A stretch of 64,000 bases of DNA from Kribbella sp. VKM Ac-2569 (GTDB lineage Bacteria > Actinomycetota > Actinomycetes > Propionibacteriales > Kribbellaceae). Made by a program: the position numbers and the translations under genes. The notes under the pieces were generated by a model. That model did no database searches, had not been told where the DNA came from, and was given only the letters and a program-made list of their open reading frames with translations. Position 1 is the first letter of the stretch, and the number at the start of each line of letters is the position of its first letter. Shown piece by piece: positions 1 to 8,532 of the stretch. Location of the stretch: NCBI RefSeq assembly GCF_004216905.1, contig NZ_SGXJ01000005.1, positions 496,001-560,000 of the forward strand, written 5' to 3'.

Positions 1-1248
1 TTCTACGGGAAGCTGTTCCTGATCAACATCGCGATGGGCGTCGTCACCGGCCTGGTGCAGGAGTTCCAGTTCGGGATGAACTGGAGCGACTACTCGCGGT
101 TCGTCGGCGACGTGTTCGGCGCGCCGCTGGCGCTCGAGGGCCTGCTCGCGTTCTTCCTCGAGTCGACGTTCATCGGCCTGTGGATCTTCGGCTGGGAGCG
201 GTTGCCTCGGTTGGTCCACCTCGGCTGCATCTGGATGGTGGTGCTCGGCACGCAACTGTCGGCGTACTTCATCCTCGCGGCCAACTCGTGGATGCAGAAC
301 CCGGTCGGCTTCCGCTACAACGCTGATCGTGGTCGTGCGGAGCTGACGGATCTGTGGGCGGTGCTGACCAACAAGGTCGTGCTGGTGACCTTTCCGCACA
401 CGATCTTCGCCGCGTTCATGGTCGGCGGCGGGTTCGTGGCGGGTGTGGCGTTGTGGCATCTGATCCGTCGGCCGGGCACGGACCGGGATGTGTTCCGGTC
501 GGCGCTGAAGATCGGCGCGTCCGTCGTCCTGGTGGCCAGTGTCGGTGTCGCGATCAGCGGTGACCTGCAGGGCAAGGTGATGACCGAGGTGCAGCCGATG
601 AAGATGGCGGCGGCCGAGGCGTTGTACGAGACCGAGAAGCCGGCGTCGTTCTCGGTGTTCACCGTCGGCACGCTGGACGGTTCGAAGGAGATCTTCTCGA
701 TCAAGCTGCCGTACCTGCTTTCCTTCCTCGCCACCGGGCACTTCGACGGTGAGGTAAAGGGGATCAACTCGCTGCAGGACGCGTACGAACAGCTGTACGG
801 ACCGGGGTCGTACAAACCGAACATCCCCCTGACCTACTGGACCTTCCGGTTGATGATCGGCGTCGGGATGGCGTCGGCCGCGATCGCGCTCTGGCTGCTG
901 TGGACCACGCGCCGCGGCCGAGCTCCTACCCGCTGGCTGGTCTGGCTGGCGGCCCCGTTGCCGTTGCTGCCCCTGGTGGCGAACACATTCGGCTGGATCT
1001 TCACCGAGACCGGTCGGCAGCCGTGGCTGGTGTTCGGCCTGTTGCCGACGGCGTCGGGCGTCTCACCCAGTACGACGAGCGGCGAGGTGATCACGTCCCT
1101 GGTCGGGTTCACCGCGCTATACGGCGTACTCGCGGTGGTCGAGACCAAGCTGCTGCTGCGGACGATCCGGGCCGGCCTGGCGGGGACGGATGCGCCGCCG
1201 GACACGGCTCCGGATCAGCCCGACAAACCACTGTCGTTCGCGTACTGA
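1..1248 (+). CDS. cydA: Cytochrome bd ubiquinol oxidase subunit I (5'-partial)
   Basis: Haem-bearing subunit of cytochrome bd oxidase, a membrane terminal oxidase that oxidises quinol and reduces O2 to water. The reading frame is open from base 1, and the residues before the first in-window ATG (FYGKLFLINIA) already match the family, so the start lies upstream of the window. Visible are EFQFGMNWSDYSRFVG near the start, the quinol-binding side region KLPYLLSFLATG, and the GRQPW signature (about residues 339-343 of the visible chain) in TETGRQPW. Several transmembrane segments are evident. The Q-loop appears short, as in other actinobacteria. cydB follows after 10 bp with its own ribosome-binding site, then cydD and cydC, so this is the first visible gene of a cydABDC operon. 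Confidence 0.96.
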   Translation, partial: FYGKLFLINIAMGVVTGLVQEFQFGMNWSDYSRFVGDVFGAPLALEGLLAFFLESTFIGLWIFGWERLPRLVHLGCIWMVVLGTQLSAYFILAANSWMQNPVGFRYNADRGRAELTDLWAVLTNKVVLVTFPHTIFAAFMVGGGFVAGVALWHLIRRPGTDRDVFRSALKIGASVVLVASVGVAISGDLQGKVMTEVQPMKMAAAEALYETEKPASFSVFTVGTLDGSKEIFSIKLPYLLSFLATGHFDGEVKGINSLQDAYEQLYGPGSYKPNIPLTYWTFRLMIGVGMASAAIALWLLWTTRRGRAPTRWLVWLAAPLPLLPLVANTFGWIFTETGRQPWLVFGLLPTASGVSPSTTSGEVITSLVGFTALYGVLAVVETKLLLRTIRAGLAGTDAPPDTAPDQPDKPLSFAY

Positions 1249-1258
1249 GGGGCCTCTG

Positions 1259-2242
1259 ATGGAACTGACGACTGTATGGTTCGTCGCGATCGCGACGCTG
1301 TGGACCGGGTACTTCGTGCTCGAGGGCTTCGACTTCGGAGTCGGGATGCTGTACCGCGTGCTGGGCCGGAACGAGCCCGAACGGCGGGCCGCGATCAGCA
1401 CGATCGGCCCGGTCTGGGACGGGAACGAGGTCTGGCTGATCATGGCCGGTGCCGCCACGTTCGCGGCGTTCCCGGAGTGGTACGCGACGCTCTTCAGCGG
1501 GTTCTACCTGCCGTTGTTCGCGATCCTGGTGGGGCTGATCGTGCGCGGCGTCGCACTCGAGTACCGCGGCAAACGGGACGAGCCGGCGTGGCGCGCGCGG
1601 ATGGACGCGATGATCGTCGTCGGGTCGGTGCTGCCGGCCCTGCTCTGGGGTGTTGCCTTCGGCAACATCGTGCGCGGTGTGCCGCTGGATGCCGATCACG
1701 AGTACGTCGGCGGCTTCGGCACGCTGCTCAACCCGTTCGCGCTGCTCGGCGGCCTGACCTTCGTCGCGGTGTTCGTCACCCACGGCGCGATCTTCCTCGC
1801 GCTGCGCACCACCGACGAGCTGCGCGTTCGCGCCAACCGGCTCGCCACCCGCACCGGTGCCGTCGCCGCGGTGCTGACGATCGCCTTCCTCGCCTGGGCG
1901 CAGGCGTTGCGCGGGGACACCGTGTCCGTCATCGTGACGATCGCCGCGATCGTCGCGTTCGCCGGCGGCCTGGTCGCGAACCTGCTGCGCCGCGAGGGCT
2001 GGGCCTTCGTCGGTACGACGCTTGCCATCGGACTGGCCGTGGTGTCGTTGTTCGTCGCGCTGTTCCCGGACGTGATGCCGTCCACGCTGGATCCCGGGTC
2101 GACGCTGACCGCGGTCGAGGCAGCGTCCTCGGCGTACACGATGAAGGCGATGACGATCATCACGGCGATCTTCTTCCCCCTGGTACTGGTCTATCAGGGG
2201 TGGACGTACTGGGTCTTCCGTAAGCGGGTCGTGGTCGCATGA
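1259..2242 (+). CDS. cydB: Cytochrome bd ubiquinol oxidase subunit II
   Basis: Second structural subunit of cytochrome bd oxidase, a multi-pass membrane protein without haem that pairs with CydA. The 327-residue product begins MELTTVWF and shows the family N-terminus FVLEGFDFGVGML followed by GPVWDGNEVWL, both typical of CydB. The frame stays open further upstream, but ATG 1259 is chosen because TGAGGGGCC just before it is a good ribosome-binding site and the protein then starts like its relatives. The end overlaps the cydD start in an ATGA, indicating translational coupling. Length is close to the usual 330-380 residues. Confidence 0.97.
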   Translation: MELTTVWFVAIATLWTGYFVLEGFDFGVGMLYRVLGRNEPERRAAISTIGPVWDGNEVWLIMAGAATFAAFPEWYATLFSGFYLPLFAILVGLIVRGVALEYRGKRDEPAWRARMDAMIVVGSVLPALLWGVAFGNIVRGVPLDADHEYVGGFGTLLNPFALLGGLTFVAVFVTHGAIFLALRTTDELRVRANRLATRTGAVAAVLTIAFLAWAQALRGDTVSVIVTIAAIVAFAGGLVANLLRREGWAFVGTTLAIGLAVVSLFVALFPDVMPSTLDPGSTLTAVEAASSAYTMKAMTIITAIFFPLVLVYQGWTYWVFRKRVVVA

Positions 2243-3873
2243 AGCCGCTCGACCCGCGGCTGCTGAAGCGCGCCCGTGGTGCCCGGGTCTTCCTGTTGGC
2301 GTCTGTCCTGATCGGCGTTCTTAGCGGTGTGCTGATCATCGTGCAGGCGGTGCTGCTCGCACACGGCATTGCAGGCGTCGTACTGCGGGGCAGCGGGGTG
2401 ACTGCTGTCGCCTGGGGTCTGGCTGCAGTCGTTGCCGGGCGGGCATTGCTGGTGTGGGCGCAGGAGGTGGTCGCACAACGCGCAGCCGCCGCAGTGAAGT
2501 CCACGCTGCGGCGGCAGGTGCTGGAGCACTCACTGAAGCTCGGACCGGTCTGGCTGAGCGGTGAACGCAGCAGTGCGCTGACAACCCTGCTGACCAAGGG
2601 CCTGGACGATCTGGACCCGTACTTCGCCCGCTACCTGCCACAGCTCATCCTGGCCGCCACTGTGCCGGCCGGCGTGATCGGCTGGATGGCAACCGGTGAC
2701 CTGATCGCTGCTGGCACAGTGCTGATCACCCTGCCGCTGATCCCGATCTTCATGGCACTGATCGGCTGGGTGACGCAGGCGCGCAGCCGGCAGCGTCAGC
2801 ACGCCTTGGCCGTGCTGGCGCATCACTTCGCGGATGTGGTCAGCGGACTGACCACACTGAAGCTGTTCGGCCGCGCGAAGTCGCAGGAGTCCGCCGTACG
2901 ACGGGTTACCGACCAGCACCGGGCTGCGTCGATGGGGAGCCTGCGGCTGGCGTTCCTGTCGTCGTTCGCGTTGGAGCTGTTGGCGAGCCTGTCGGTCGCA
3001 CTGGTTGCTGTGGGCGTCGGTCTTCGGCTGGTTGACGGGAAGCTCGGGCTCGAGACCGCGTTGATGGTGCTGATCCTGGCGCCGGAGGCGTACCTGCCGT
3101 TGCGACAGGTGGGCATGCAGTTCCACGCGAGCGCGGACGGGGTCGCGGCCAGCGAAGAGGTGTTCCGCGTGCTGGAGACGCCGCTGCCTGTACGTGGCGA
3201 GCGCACCGACGTACCCGATCTTCGGGTGAATCCGCTGTACCTGTACGACGTGACAGTGACCTACCCGGGGCGGGACGTGCCTGCGCTGGAGGGGTTCGAT
3301 CTGGAGTTGCGGCCGGGTGAGGTGGTGGCGCTGACCGGACCGAGTGGCGCTGGGAAGTCGACGGCGCTGGCTGTGCTGCTCGGATTCGTCGCGCCGGAGC
3401 GTGGGGTGGTCGTCGCCGCTGGCAGTGCCGCGGACGAGTTCGATCCGGCGGAGTGGCGGCGGCAGTTCGCGTGGGTGCCGCAGCGTCCCGGCCTGCGGCT
3501 GGGAACTGTGGCCGACAACGTGCGGTTGGGCCGGCCGGATGCATCGGACGACGAGGTCCGCTTGGCACTCCTCGCCGCGGGTGCTGCCGACCTGCCGCTC
3601 GACAAGGCGGTGGGGGAGCAGGGACAGCAACTCTCAGGCGGTCAGCAACGTCGGGTCGCACTCGCTCGCGCGCTCCTCACCGACGCCCCGGTGCTGCTGC
3701 TCGACGAACCAACAGCCGGCCTCGACCCCGAGACCGAAGCCAGAGTCATCACCGCCCTCCGCTCGACCGGCCGCACCGTCCTGATGGTCGCCCACCGTCC
3801 CACTCTGATCGCAGCCGCCGACCGGACAATCACCGTAGAACCAGCGGCACCAAGAGAGTTGGTGAACGCTTGA
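2239..3873 (+). CDS. cydD: Thiol/haem ABC exporter, CydD-type half-transporter
   Basis: Half of the heterodimeric CydDC ABC transporter, which in studied bacteria exports cysteine/glutathione or handles haem and is needed to assemble cytochrome bd. The N-terminal half is a membrane domain; the ATPase domain has Walker A GPSGAGKST (about residues 370-378), the signature LSGGQQRR (465-472) and Walker B VLLLDEP (485-491). The start overlaps the cydB stop (ATGA). The stop TGA at 3871-3873 lies at the edge of an inserted tnpB element. Joining the sequence across the element extends the frame by SIWPIQ and ends in a TGA overlapping the cydC ATG. The protein therefore appears to have lost its last six residues, far from the catalytic motifs, and is probably still functional (inference). 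Confidence 0.95.
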   Translation: MKPLDPRLLKRARGARVFLLASVLIGVLSGVLIIVQAVLLAHGIAGVVLRGSGVTAVAWGLAAVVAGRALLVWAQEVVAQRAAAAVKSTLRRQVLEHSLKLGPVWLSGERSSALTTLLTKGLDDLDPYFARYLPQLILAATVPAGVIGWMATGDLIAAGTVLITLPLIPIFMALIGWVTQARSRQRQHALAVLAHHFADVVSGLTTLKLFGRAKSQESAVRRVTDQHRAASMGSLRLAFLSSFALELLASLSVALVAVGVGLRLVDGKLGLETALMVLILAPEAYLPLRQVGMQFHASADGVAASEEVFRVLETPLPVRGERTDVPDLRVNPLYLYDVTVTYPGRDVPALEGFDLELRPGEVVALTGPSGAGKSTALAVLLGFVAPERGVVVAAGSAADEFDPAEWRRQFAWVPQRPGLRLGTVADNVRLGRPDASDDEVRLALLAAGAADLPLDKAVGEQGQQLSGGQQRRVALARALLTDAPVLLLDEPTAGLDPETEARVITALRSTGRTVLMVAHRPTLIAAADRTITVEPAAPRELVNA

Positions 3874-4010
3874 CGTCCTCCCTGCTGTCAATGGCGGGGA
3901 TTCCAACGACTACGCGGAGGTAGCGAGTTGAGGTTCACGCTTCGGCGAGACTCGTGGTGGCGTCTCTTGGCGTGCGCTGACGGCCCGTCCGGCCGCGATG
4001 TTGACTGCCG
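3872..4010 (-). ncRNA. Candidate omega RNA (reRNA) at the tnpB 3' end
   Basis: In studied TnpB elements the guide RNA overlaps the 3' end of tnpB and runs through the right end into flanking DNA. Here the segment past the stop, read on the minus strand, contains TCCCCGC and GCAGGGA, which can form an imperfect stem, and ends in GTCAA. A guide would then start in the flank, in sequence from the 3' end of cydD. The position and the stem are read from sequence; the existence of the RNA is inferred from the family, and the upstream limit is arbitrary. Confidence 0.35.
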
Positions 4011-5106
4011 CGTTCACGTCCGCGTTCGCCTGGTGTCCGCAGGCTACGCATCGGAAAACCGCTTGGCTCTCGCGGTTCTCCGACGCCCTATGCCCGCAGA
4101 CGCTGCAGGTCTGCGACGTATACGCAGGATTCACCTTCTGGACTCGTCCTGTGGCCTTGTCCTCGAGTCGTCGGACGAGGTGACCCCAACCGTTGGCCAG
4201 GATGCCCCGGTTGAGCCCGGCTTTGGCGCGGCGCCGGTTCGGCAGGTGGGCGCCCGATCGTTCGGGATCGGGCTTAGGCTTGGGACGTCTGATCATCTGT
4301 GGGATGCGCAGATCCTCCACGCGGATCACGTCGTACCGTCGGGCGAGGTCTGTGCTGGTCCTTTCGACCCAGTTCTTGCGGCGGTCGGCGCCGCGAGCAT
4401 GCAGTCTGGCGATCGCGGCCATCACCCGCTGGCGGCGATTGGAGCGACGACGGCAGCGCGCGAGGCGGCGCTGCAGGTGCTTGAGGCGGTCCTGCTCGGT
4501 CTCCGACAGCCCTGGGCACGACAGGAGTTCACCGGTGGACAAGGCCGCCGAGACGGTGACACCGCGGTCCACGCCGACCACTTCACCCGTCCCGGGCGCC
4601 GGAATCGGTGCCGGGATGACGGCGAAGGCGATGTGCCAACGGCCGGCCCCATCGCGGGTGATGCGGTACGACTTCGCATCCGATATGGCACGGGACAGGC
4701 GGAACCGGATCCAGCCGACCTTCGGCACCAGCACTCGCGCCCACGTGCGGTTCAGGTTCTCGACCCGAGACGCTTGGGTTCCGACGATTCGGAACCCTTC
4801 GTGCCGTCCGGCTTTGCGCCACGTCGGTCGCCGGTGGGTTCCTGCGTAGAAGTACCTGACCGCTTGGTCGAAGTCTCGCAAAGCCTGCTGCTGGACGGTT
4901 TGCGACCCAGCCCGCAGCCATCCGAACACGGCTCGCGCCTCCGTCAATTGGCGCGCCTGCTCGACGTACCCCGGCGTTGGCGGTTTGTCGCGGGTCCACA
5001 TCAACCATTGCTCAAGCGCCAGGTTCCACACATGTCGCGCATGTCTGCAGTGCTCGAGCAACGCAGCCTGCTGCTCGGCAGTTGGGCACATCCGGAACCG
5101 GGACAT
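3910..5106 (-). CDS. tnpB: RNA-guided endonuclease TnpB (IS200/IS605 superfamily)
   Basis: A 398-residue TnpB, the compact RNA-guided nuclease ancestral to Cas12. The RuvC site looks complete: D180 in VGVDRGVTVS, E264 in IRVEDL and D363 in NADVNAAVNI. The zinc ribbon is C334-x2-C337 and C353-x2-C356. The N-terminus MSRFRMCPTAEQ matches the usual TnpB opening, so ATG 5106 is preferred over an in-frame start 84 bp further up; no strong ribosome-binding site is visible. All key residues are present, so the nuclease is probably active. Known family members use an RNA from their own 3' end to cut DNA next to a short target motif, which helps the element persist. No tnpA is adjacent. Confidence 0.93.
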   Translation of the reverse strand: MSRFRMCPTAEQQAALLEHCRHARHVWNLALEQWLMWTRDKPPTPGYVEQARQLTEARAVFGWLRAGSQTVQQQALRDFDQAVRYFYAGTHRRPTWRKAGRHEGFRIVGTQASRVENLNRTWARVLVPKVGWIRFRLSRAISDAKSYRITRDGAGRWHIAFAVIPAPIPAPGTGEVVGVDRGVTVSAALSTGELLSCPGLSETEQDRLKHLQRRLARCRRRSNRRQRVMAAIARLHARGADRRKNWVERTSTDLARRYDVIRVEDLRIPQMIRRPKPKPDPERSGAHLPNRRRAKAGLNRGILANGWGHLVRRLEDKATGRVQKVNPAYTSQTCSVCGHRASENRESQAVFRCVACGHQANADVNAAVNIAAGRAVSARQETPPRVSPKREPQLATSA

Positions 5107-5213
5107 GCTACAAATCCAAACAGCTACCGCCGACAACTTGCCCGAGTCTGCGAAGCGGGCCAGTCGCGGTGCCTCGCCACCCTGGAACACCGCGCTTCAA
5201 TCTGGCCAATCCA

Positions 5214-6821
5214 ATGATCGACCTCGTGCGCCCGGCGGATCGGGCGTGGTGGCAGCTGGGCTTGGCTTTGGGGCTTGGTGTTTCGGCGGCCGGGTCAGCT
5301 GTCGCTCTGCTCGCCACGTCGGCCTGGCTGATCACAGCGGCGTCGGCACAACCACCTGTGCTGTTGCTGATGGTCCCGATCGTCGCGGTGCGCGCCTTCG
5401 GTGTCGGGCGCGGCGTCTTCCGGTACGTCGAACGGCTCGTCGGACACGATGCGGCGTACCGGGTGCTGGGGGAGACCCGTGCGCGCATCACTGGGCGTCT
5501 GGAGAAGCTCGCGCCACTCGGTTCGCAGCGGAAGGGCGATCTGCTCGCCCGCCTCGTGCTGGACGTCGATGCGGTCCTCGACCTCTGGCTGCGAGTGCTC
5601 CTGCCCGTTGCAGTCGCAACCGTCACAGCAGCCGCCACGGTGGGTCTCCTCGCGGTGCTGCTTCCAACAGCCGGTGCCGCCGTCGCACTGGCGGTCCTGA
5701 TCGCGAGCACCGTCGTACCGTGGCTGACTGCCCGGACCGCTGAGCGAGCCGAGCGCAACGTCGCTGGTGCCCGTGGGGACGTCGCAGCCACCACCACCGA
5801 GGCCCTGCTCACAGCAGCGGATGTGGTCGCCTACAACGCGATCGACTCGGTGCTGGACGACTTCAGCCGCCGCGACGCGCACCTGGCCGCCGCCGAACGC
5901 CGGTCCGCCTGGAGCGCCGGCTTAGGCAGCGCCCTGCTCGTCCTGTGCGTCGGCGGCGCCAGCGTGGCTGCCCTGGTCCTCGGCAGCACGGCGAACATCA
6001 CCGGCGCGGTCTTCGCCGTACTTGTCCTGACCCCGCTCGCCCTGGCCGACGTACTCGGCGGAATCCCGGCTGCCGCCCAGCTGGCGATCCGGGTACGGGC
6101 GTCCCTCGACAGAGTGCAGGAACTCGTAGACACCCCCGCGCCGGTCACCGAGCCGACCAAGCCGCTGCCCCTCCCAACCGGACGCGACCTGCAGGTGAAC
6201 CTGCTGCGAGCCGGGTACGACGGCCCCGACGTGCTGGATGGACTCAGCCTGGACATGCCGGCAGGGAGCCGTGTGGTGATCACCGGCCCGAGCGGCTCGG
6301 GTAAGAGCACGCTGGCCTCGGTCCTGCTCCGGTTCCTCGATCCGCGCGGGGGAGAGGTGCTGCTGGACGGTGTGGATCTCGCCAGGCTCGAAGGCGACCA
6401 GGTGCGGTCCGTCGTCGGGTTGCTGACCCAGGAGAGCCACGTGTTCGACACGAGCATCCGGGAGAACCTGCTGCTCGCGAAGCCGGGTGTCAGCGACCTG
6501 CAGGTGTGGAAGGCGCTCTACCGGGCGCGGCTCGGGCTGCTCGTCGAGAAGTTGCCGGAAGGCCTCGACACCATGGTCGGGGAGCACGGTGCGCGGCTGT
6601 CGGGTGGTGAGCGCCAGCGGCTCGCGTTCGCGCGGCTGCTGCTGGCCGATCGCGACGTACTGGTGCTCGACGAGCCGACCGAGCACCTGGACGAGGAAAC
6701 CGGACGGGCGCTGCTGGCCGACCTGTTCGCTGCGGCGGGCGACCGGACCGTGGTTCTGCTGACTCATCGCCCGGAGTTGGTGCCTCCTCACGTACCGCGA
6801 CAACTGGTTTGCCTGACGTGA
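5214..6821 (+). CDS. cydC: Thiol reductant ABC exporter, CydC-type half-transporter
   Basis: Partner of CydD in the ABC exporter required for cytochrome bd assembly. The 535-residue product has an N-terminal membrane domain (IDLVRPADRAWW, then hydrophobic helices) and an ATPase domain with Walker A GPSGSGKST (358-366), signature LSGGERQR (462-469) and Walker B VLVLDEPTEHLDEE. The frame is open upstream into the tnpB element, but those residues do not belong to the family. ATG 5214 is chosen because the protein then opens like other CydC and because it would overlap the restored cydD stop as ATGA. With the element present, coupling to cydD is lost and no good ribosome-binding site is seen directly upstream. 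Confidence 0.94.
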   Translation: MIDLVRPADRAWWQLGLALGLGVSAAGSAVALLATSAWLITAASAQPPVLLLMVPIVAVRAFGVGRGVFRYVERLVGHDAAYRVLGETRARITGRLEKLAPLGSQRKGDLLARLVLDVDAVLDLWLRVLLPVAVATVTAAATVGLLAVLLPTAGAAVALAVLIASTVVPWLTARTAERAERNVAGARGDVAATTTEALLTAADVVAYNAIDSVLDDFSRRDAHLAAAERRSAWSAGLGSALLVLCVGGASVAALVLGSTANITGAVFAVLVLTPLALADVLGGIPAAAQLAIRVRASLDRVQELVDTPAPVTEPTKPLPLPTGRDLQVNLLRAGYDGPDVLDGLSLDMPAGSRVVITGPSGSGKSTLASVLLRFLDPRGGEVLLDGVDLARLEGDQVRSVVGLLTQESHVFDTSIRENLLLAKPGVSDLQVWKALYRARLGLLVEKLPEGLDTMVGEHGARLSGGERQRLAFARLLLADRDVLVLDEPTEHLDEETGRALLADLFAAAGDRTVVLLTHRPELVPPHVPRQLVCLT

Positions 6822-6864
6822 CAAATGCGGGCGGCGGGCCGGGCGTCTGTCAAGATGGGGAACC

Positions 6865-8064
6865 GTGTTGACCCCACTGCTCGTTTCACTGCTCACCGAC
6901 CAGGCTCTCATCACGATCGTCGTGGTCATCGCGGTCGTTCTGGTCGTCGGAACCACCGGCCTGGTCGTCACGCGGCGGCGTCGCGCCGAACTCCCGCCGA
7001 AGGCTTCGAAGCCCGCCGTGGAATCCGCGGAGGTCGCCGAGCCGAAGGTCGGTGACGACGCGGAGGAACCGCGGGACACGCCGACCCGCACGCTGGAGGA
7101 CACGGAGCTACCGGAGCCCGCAGCGACCGAGACGGTCGAGAAGCCCGAGTCCGCGCAGGGCCGGCTGGTCCGGCTCCGCGCCCGTCTGGCACGTTCGCAG
7201 GGCTCCCTCGGCAAGGGGCTGCTCGCGCTGCTCTCCCGCGACAAGCTCGACGAGGAGGCGTGGGAGGACATCGAAACCACGCTGATCACCGCTGACGTCG
7301 GTGTGGCGCCCACGCAGGAGCTGGTCGAGAAGCTGCGCACCCGCATGCGCGTCGAGGGCGTCGGCGCCGCACAGGCCCGGGAGATCCTCCGCGAGGAGTT
7401 GGTGGCGCTGGTCGACCCGTCGCTGGACCGCTCGCTGAAGGTGAGCCGCAAAAACGGGCAGCCTTCCGTCATCCTGATGGTCGGCGTGAACGGCACCGGC
7501 AAGACCACGACCGTCGGCCGGCTGGCCCGGGTGCTGATCGCCGAGGACAAGCACGTCGTCCTCGGCGCCGCCGACACCTTCCGTGCGGCCGCCGCCGATC
7601 AGCTGCAGACCTGGGGGGAGCGGGTCGGTGCCCGCACCGTCCGGGGACCCGAGGGCGGCGACCCGGCCAGCATCGCGTTCGACTCGGTCAAGCAGGGCAT
7701 CGAGGAGGAGGCGGACGTCGTCCTGGTCGACACCGCCGGCCGCCTGCACACCAAGACCGGCCTGATGGACGAGCTCGGCAAGGTGAAGCGGGTCATCGAG
7801 AAGTCCGCCGAGGTGGACGAGGTCCTGCTCGTCATCGACGCCACCACCGGCCAGAACGGCCTCACCCAGGCCCGGGTGTTCGCAGAGGTCATCGACGTCA
7901 CCGGCCTGGTCCTGACCAAGCTGGACGGTACGGCGAAGGGCGGCATCGTGATCGCGGTGCAGCGCGAACTCGGCGTACCGGTCAAACTCGTCGGCCTCGG
8001 TGAGGGTCCGGACGACCTGGCCCCGTTCGACCCCGAAGAATTCGTCGACGCCCTGCTGGACTGA
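6865..8064 (+). CDS. ftsY: Signal recognition particle receptor FtsY
   Basis: SRP receptor GTPase that docks Ffh-bound ribosomes at the membrane. The 399-residue chain starts with one membrane segment (about residues 12-34) ended by RRRR. An acidic linker follows, then the NG domain: helical N domain, G1 GVNGTGKTTT (207-216), ADTFRAAA, DTAGR and TKLDGTAKGG. The start is GTG at 6865; a TTG directly follows and cannot be excluded. The N-terminal anchor is typical of actinobacterial FtsY. Its partner gene ffh lies about 14 kb downstream rather than adjacent. An inverted repeat follows the stop. Confidence 0.96.
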   Translation: MLTPLLVSLLTDQALITIVVVIAVVLVVGTTGLVVTRRRRAELPPKASKPAVESAEVAEPKVGDDAEEPRDTPTRTLEDTELPEPAATETVEKPESAQGRLVRLRARLARSQGSLGKGLLALLSRDKLDEEAWEDIETTLITADVGVAPTQELVEKLRTRMRVEGVGAAQAREILREELVALVDPSLDRSLKVSRKNGQPSVILMVGVNGTGKTTTVGRLARVLIAEDKHVVLGAADTFRAAAADQLQTWGERVGARTVRGPEGGDPASIAFDSVKQGIEEEADVVLVDTAGRLHTKTGLMDELGKVKRVIEKSAEVDEVLLVIDATTGQNGLTQARVFAEVIDVTGLVLTKLDGTAKGGIVIAVQRELGVPVKLVGLGEGPDDLAPFDPEEFVDALLD

Positions 8065-8065
8065 T

Positions 8066-8109
8066 GTAGAGAACCCGCGACCGGCTCCGTCTCCGGGTAA
8101 AGGCTCTAC
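8066..8109 (+). terminator. Stem-loop after ftsY
   Basis: GTAGAG (8066-8071) pairs with CTCTAC (8104-8109), and ACCCG (8073-8077) with CGGGT (8094-8098), giving a two-part stem just after the ftsY stop. There is no T-run, as is common in high-GC actinobacteria. It may terminate ftsY or form the leader of the next gene. Confidence 0.4.
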
Positions 8110-8124
8110 GAAGAGGAGAAGGAC

Positions 8125-8532
8125 ATGACCAAGTTCATGCTGCTGATGAACATGGACGGCGGAAACAGCGACACCCCGATGCTGGAGTGGGACCAGGCCG
8201 ACATGAAGGCCCACATGGACCACCTCGGCGAGGGCATCGAGCGACTGCGGAAGAGCGGCGAGCTGGTCGAGGTGCAGGGGCTGACCTGGCCGGCGCACGC
8301 CAAGGTGGTGCGGGCGGCCAGTGTGAGCGCGCCGGTGCTGACGGACGGTCCGTACGCCGAGTCGAAGGAGGTCCTGGCCGGCTACACGATGATCGACGTG
8401 GAGTCGGAGGAGCGGGCCTACGAGATCGCGGCGTGGCAGTCCGCCGCACCCGGACCCGGCGGCGTACCGCTCGAGCAACCGATCGAGGTCCGCCGCGTGA
8501 TGGAGTCGGATGCCGATCTCCACGACTTCTGA
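8125..8532 (+). CDS. YCII/DGPF-domain protein
   Basis: A 135-residue YCII-related (DGPF) protein: the N-terminus KFMLLMNMDGG and the DGPYAESKEVLAGYTMIDV block contain the DGPF-like signature (LTDGPYAE). The biochemical role of the family is not settled; its fold is a dimeric ferredoxin-like barrel. A strong ribosome-binding site (AGAGGAGAAGGA) precedes the ATG. The 3' end overlaps the following ECF sigma gene by 23 bp, so the two are co-translated. Pairing of DGPF proteins with ECF42 sigma factors is a known arrangement, and DGPF genes are their usual targets. Confidence 0.88.
   Translation: MTKFMLLMNMDGGNSDTPMLEWDQADMKAHMDHLGEGIERLRKSGELVEVQGLTWPAHAKVVRAASVSAPVLTDGPYAESKEVLAGYTMIDVESEERAYEIAAWQSAAPGPGGVPLEQPIEVRRVMESDADLHDF

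Larger units (their letters stand above)
3872..5197 (-). mobile_element. Lone-tnpB insertion element (IS1341-type, IS200/IS605 superfamily)
   Basis: An element of about 1.33 kb lying antisense between cydD and cydC. It encodes TnpB but no TnpA transposase. The five bases CGCTT occur at both junctions (3867-3871 and 5193-5197). Deleting one copy plus the intervening DNA restores an in-frame cydD that ends in an ATGA overlap with cydC, which places the ends almost exactly. Read on the minus strand, the right end past the tnpB stop has GGAATCCCCGCC followed by AGGGAGGACGTCAA, resembling right-end structures of actinobacterial tnpB elements. The left flank reads ATTGAA, similar to the TTGAT-type target motifs of this superfamily. 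Movement would need a TnpA supplied elsewhere. Confidence 0.8.

Noticed and set aside
3910-5106. Cas12-type CRISPR effector
   Set aside because: The protein is only 398 residues with TnpB features, and there is no array or other cas gene nearby.
3928-5217. Plus-strand open frame opposite tnpB
   Set aside because: It is a shadow of tnpB. Only its last codons (SIWPIQ and the stop) matter, as the displaced end of cydD.
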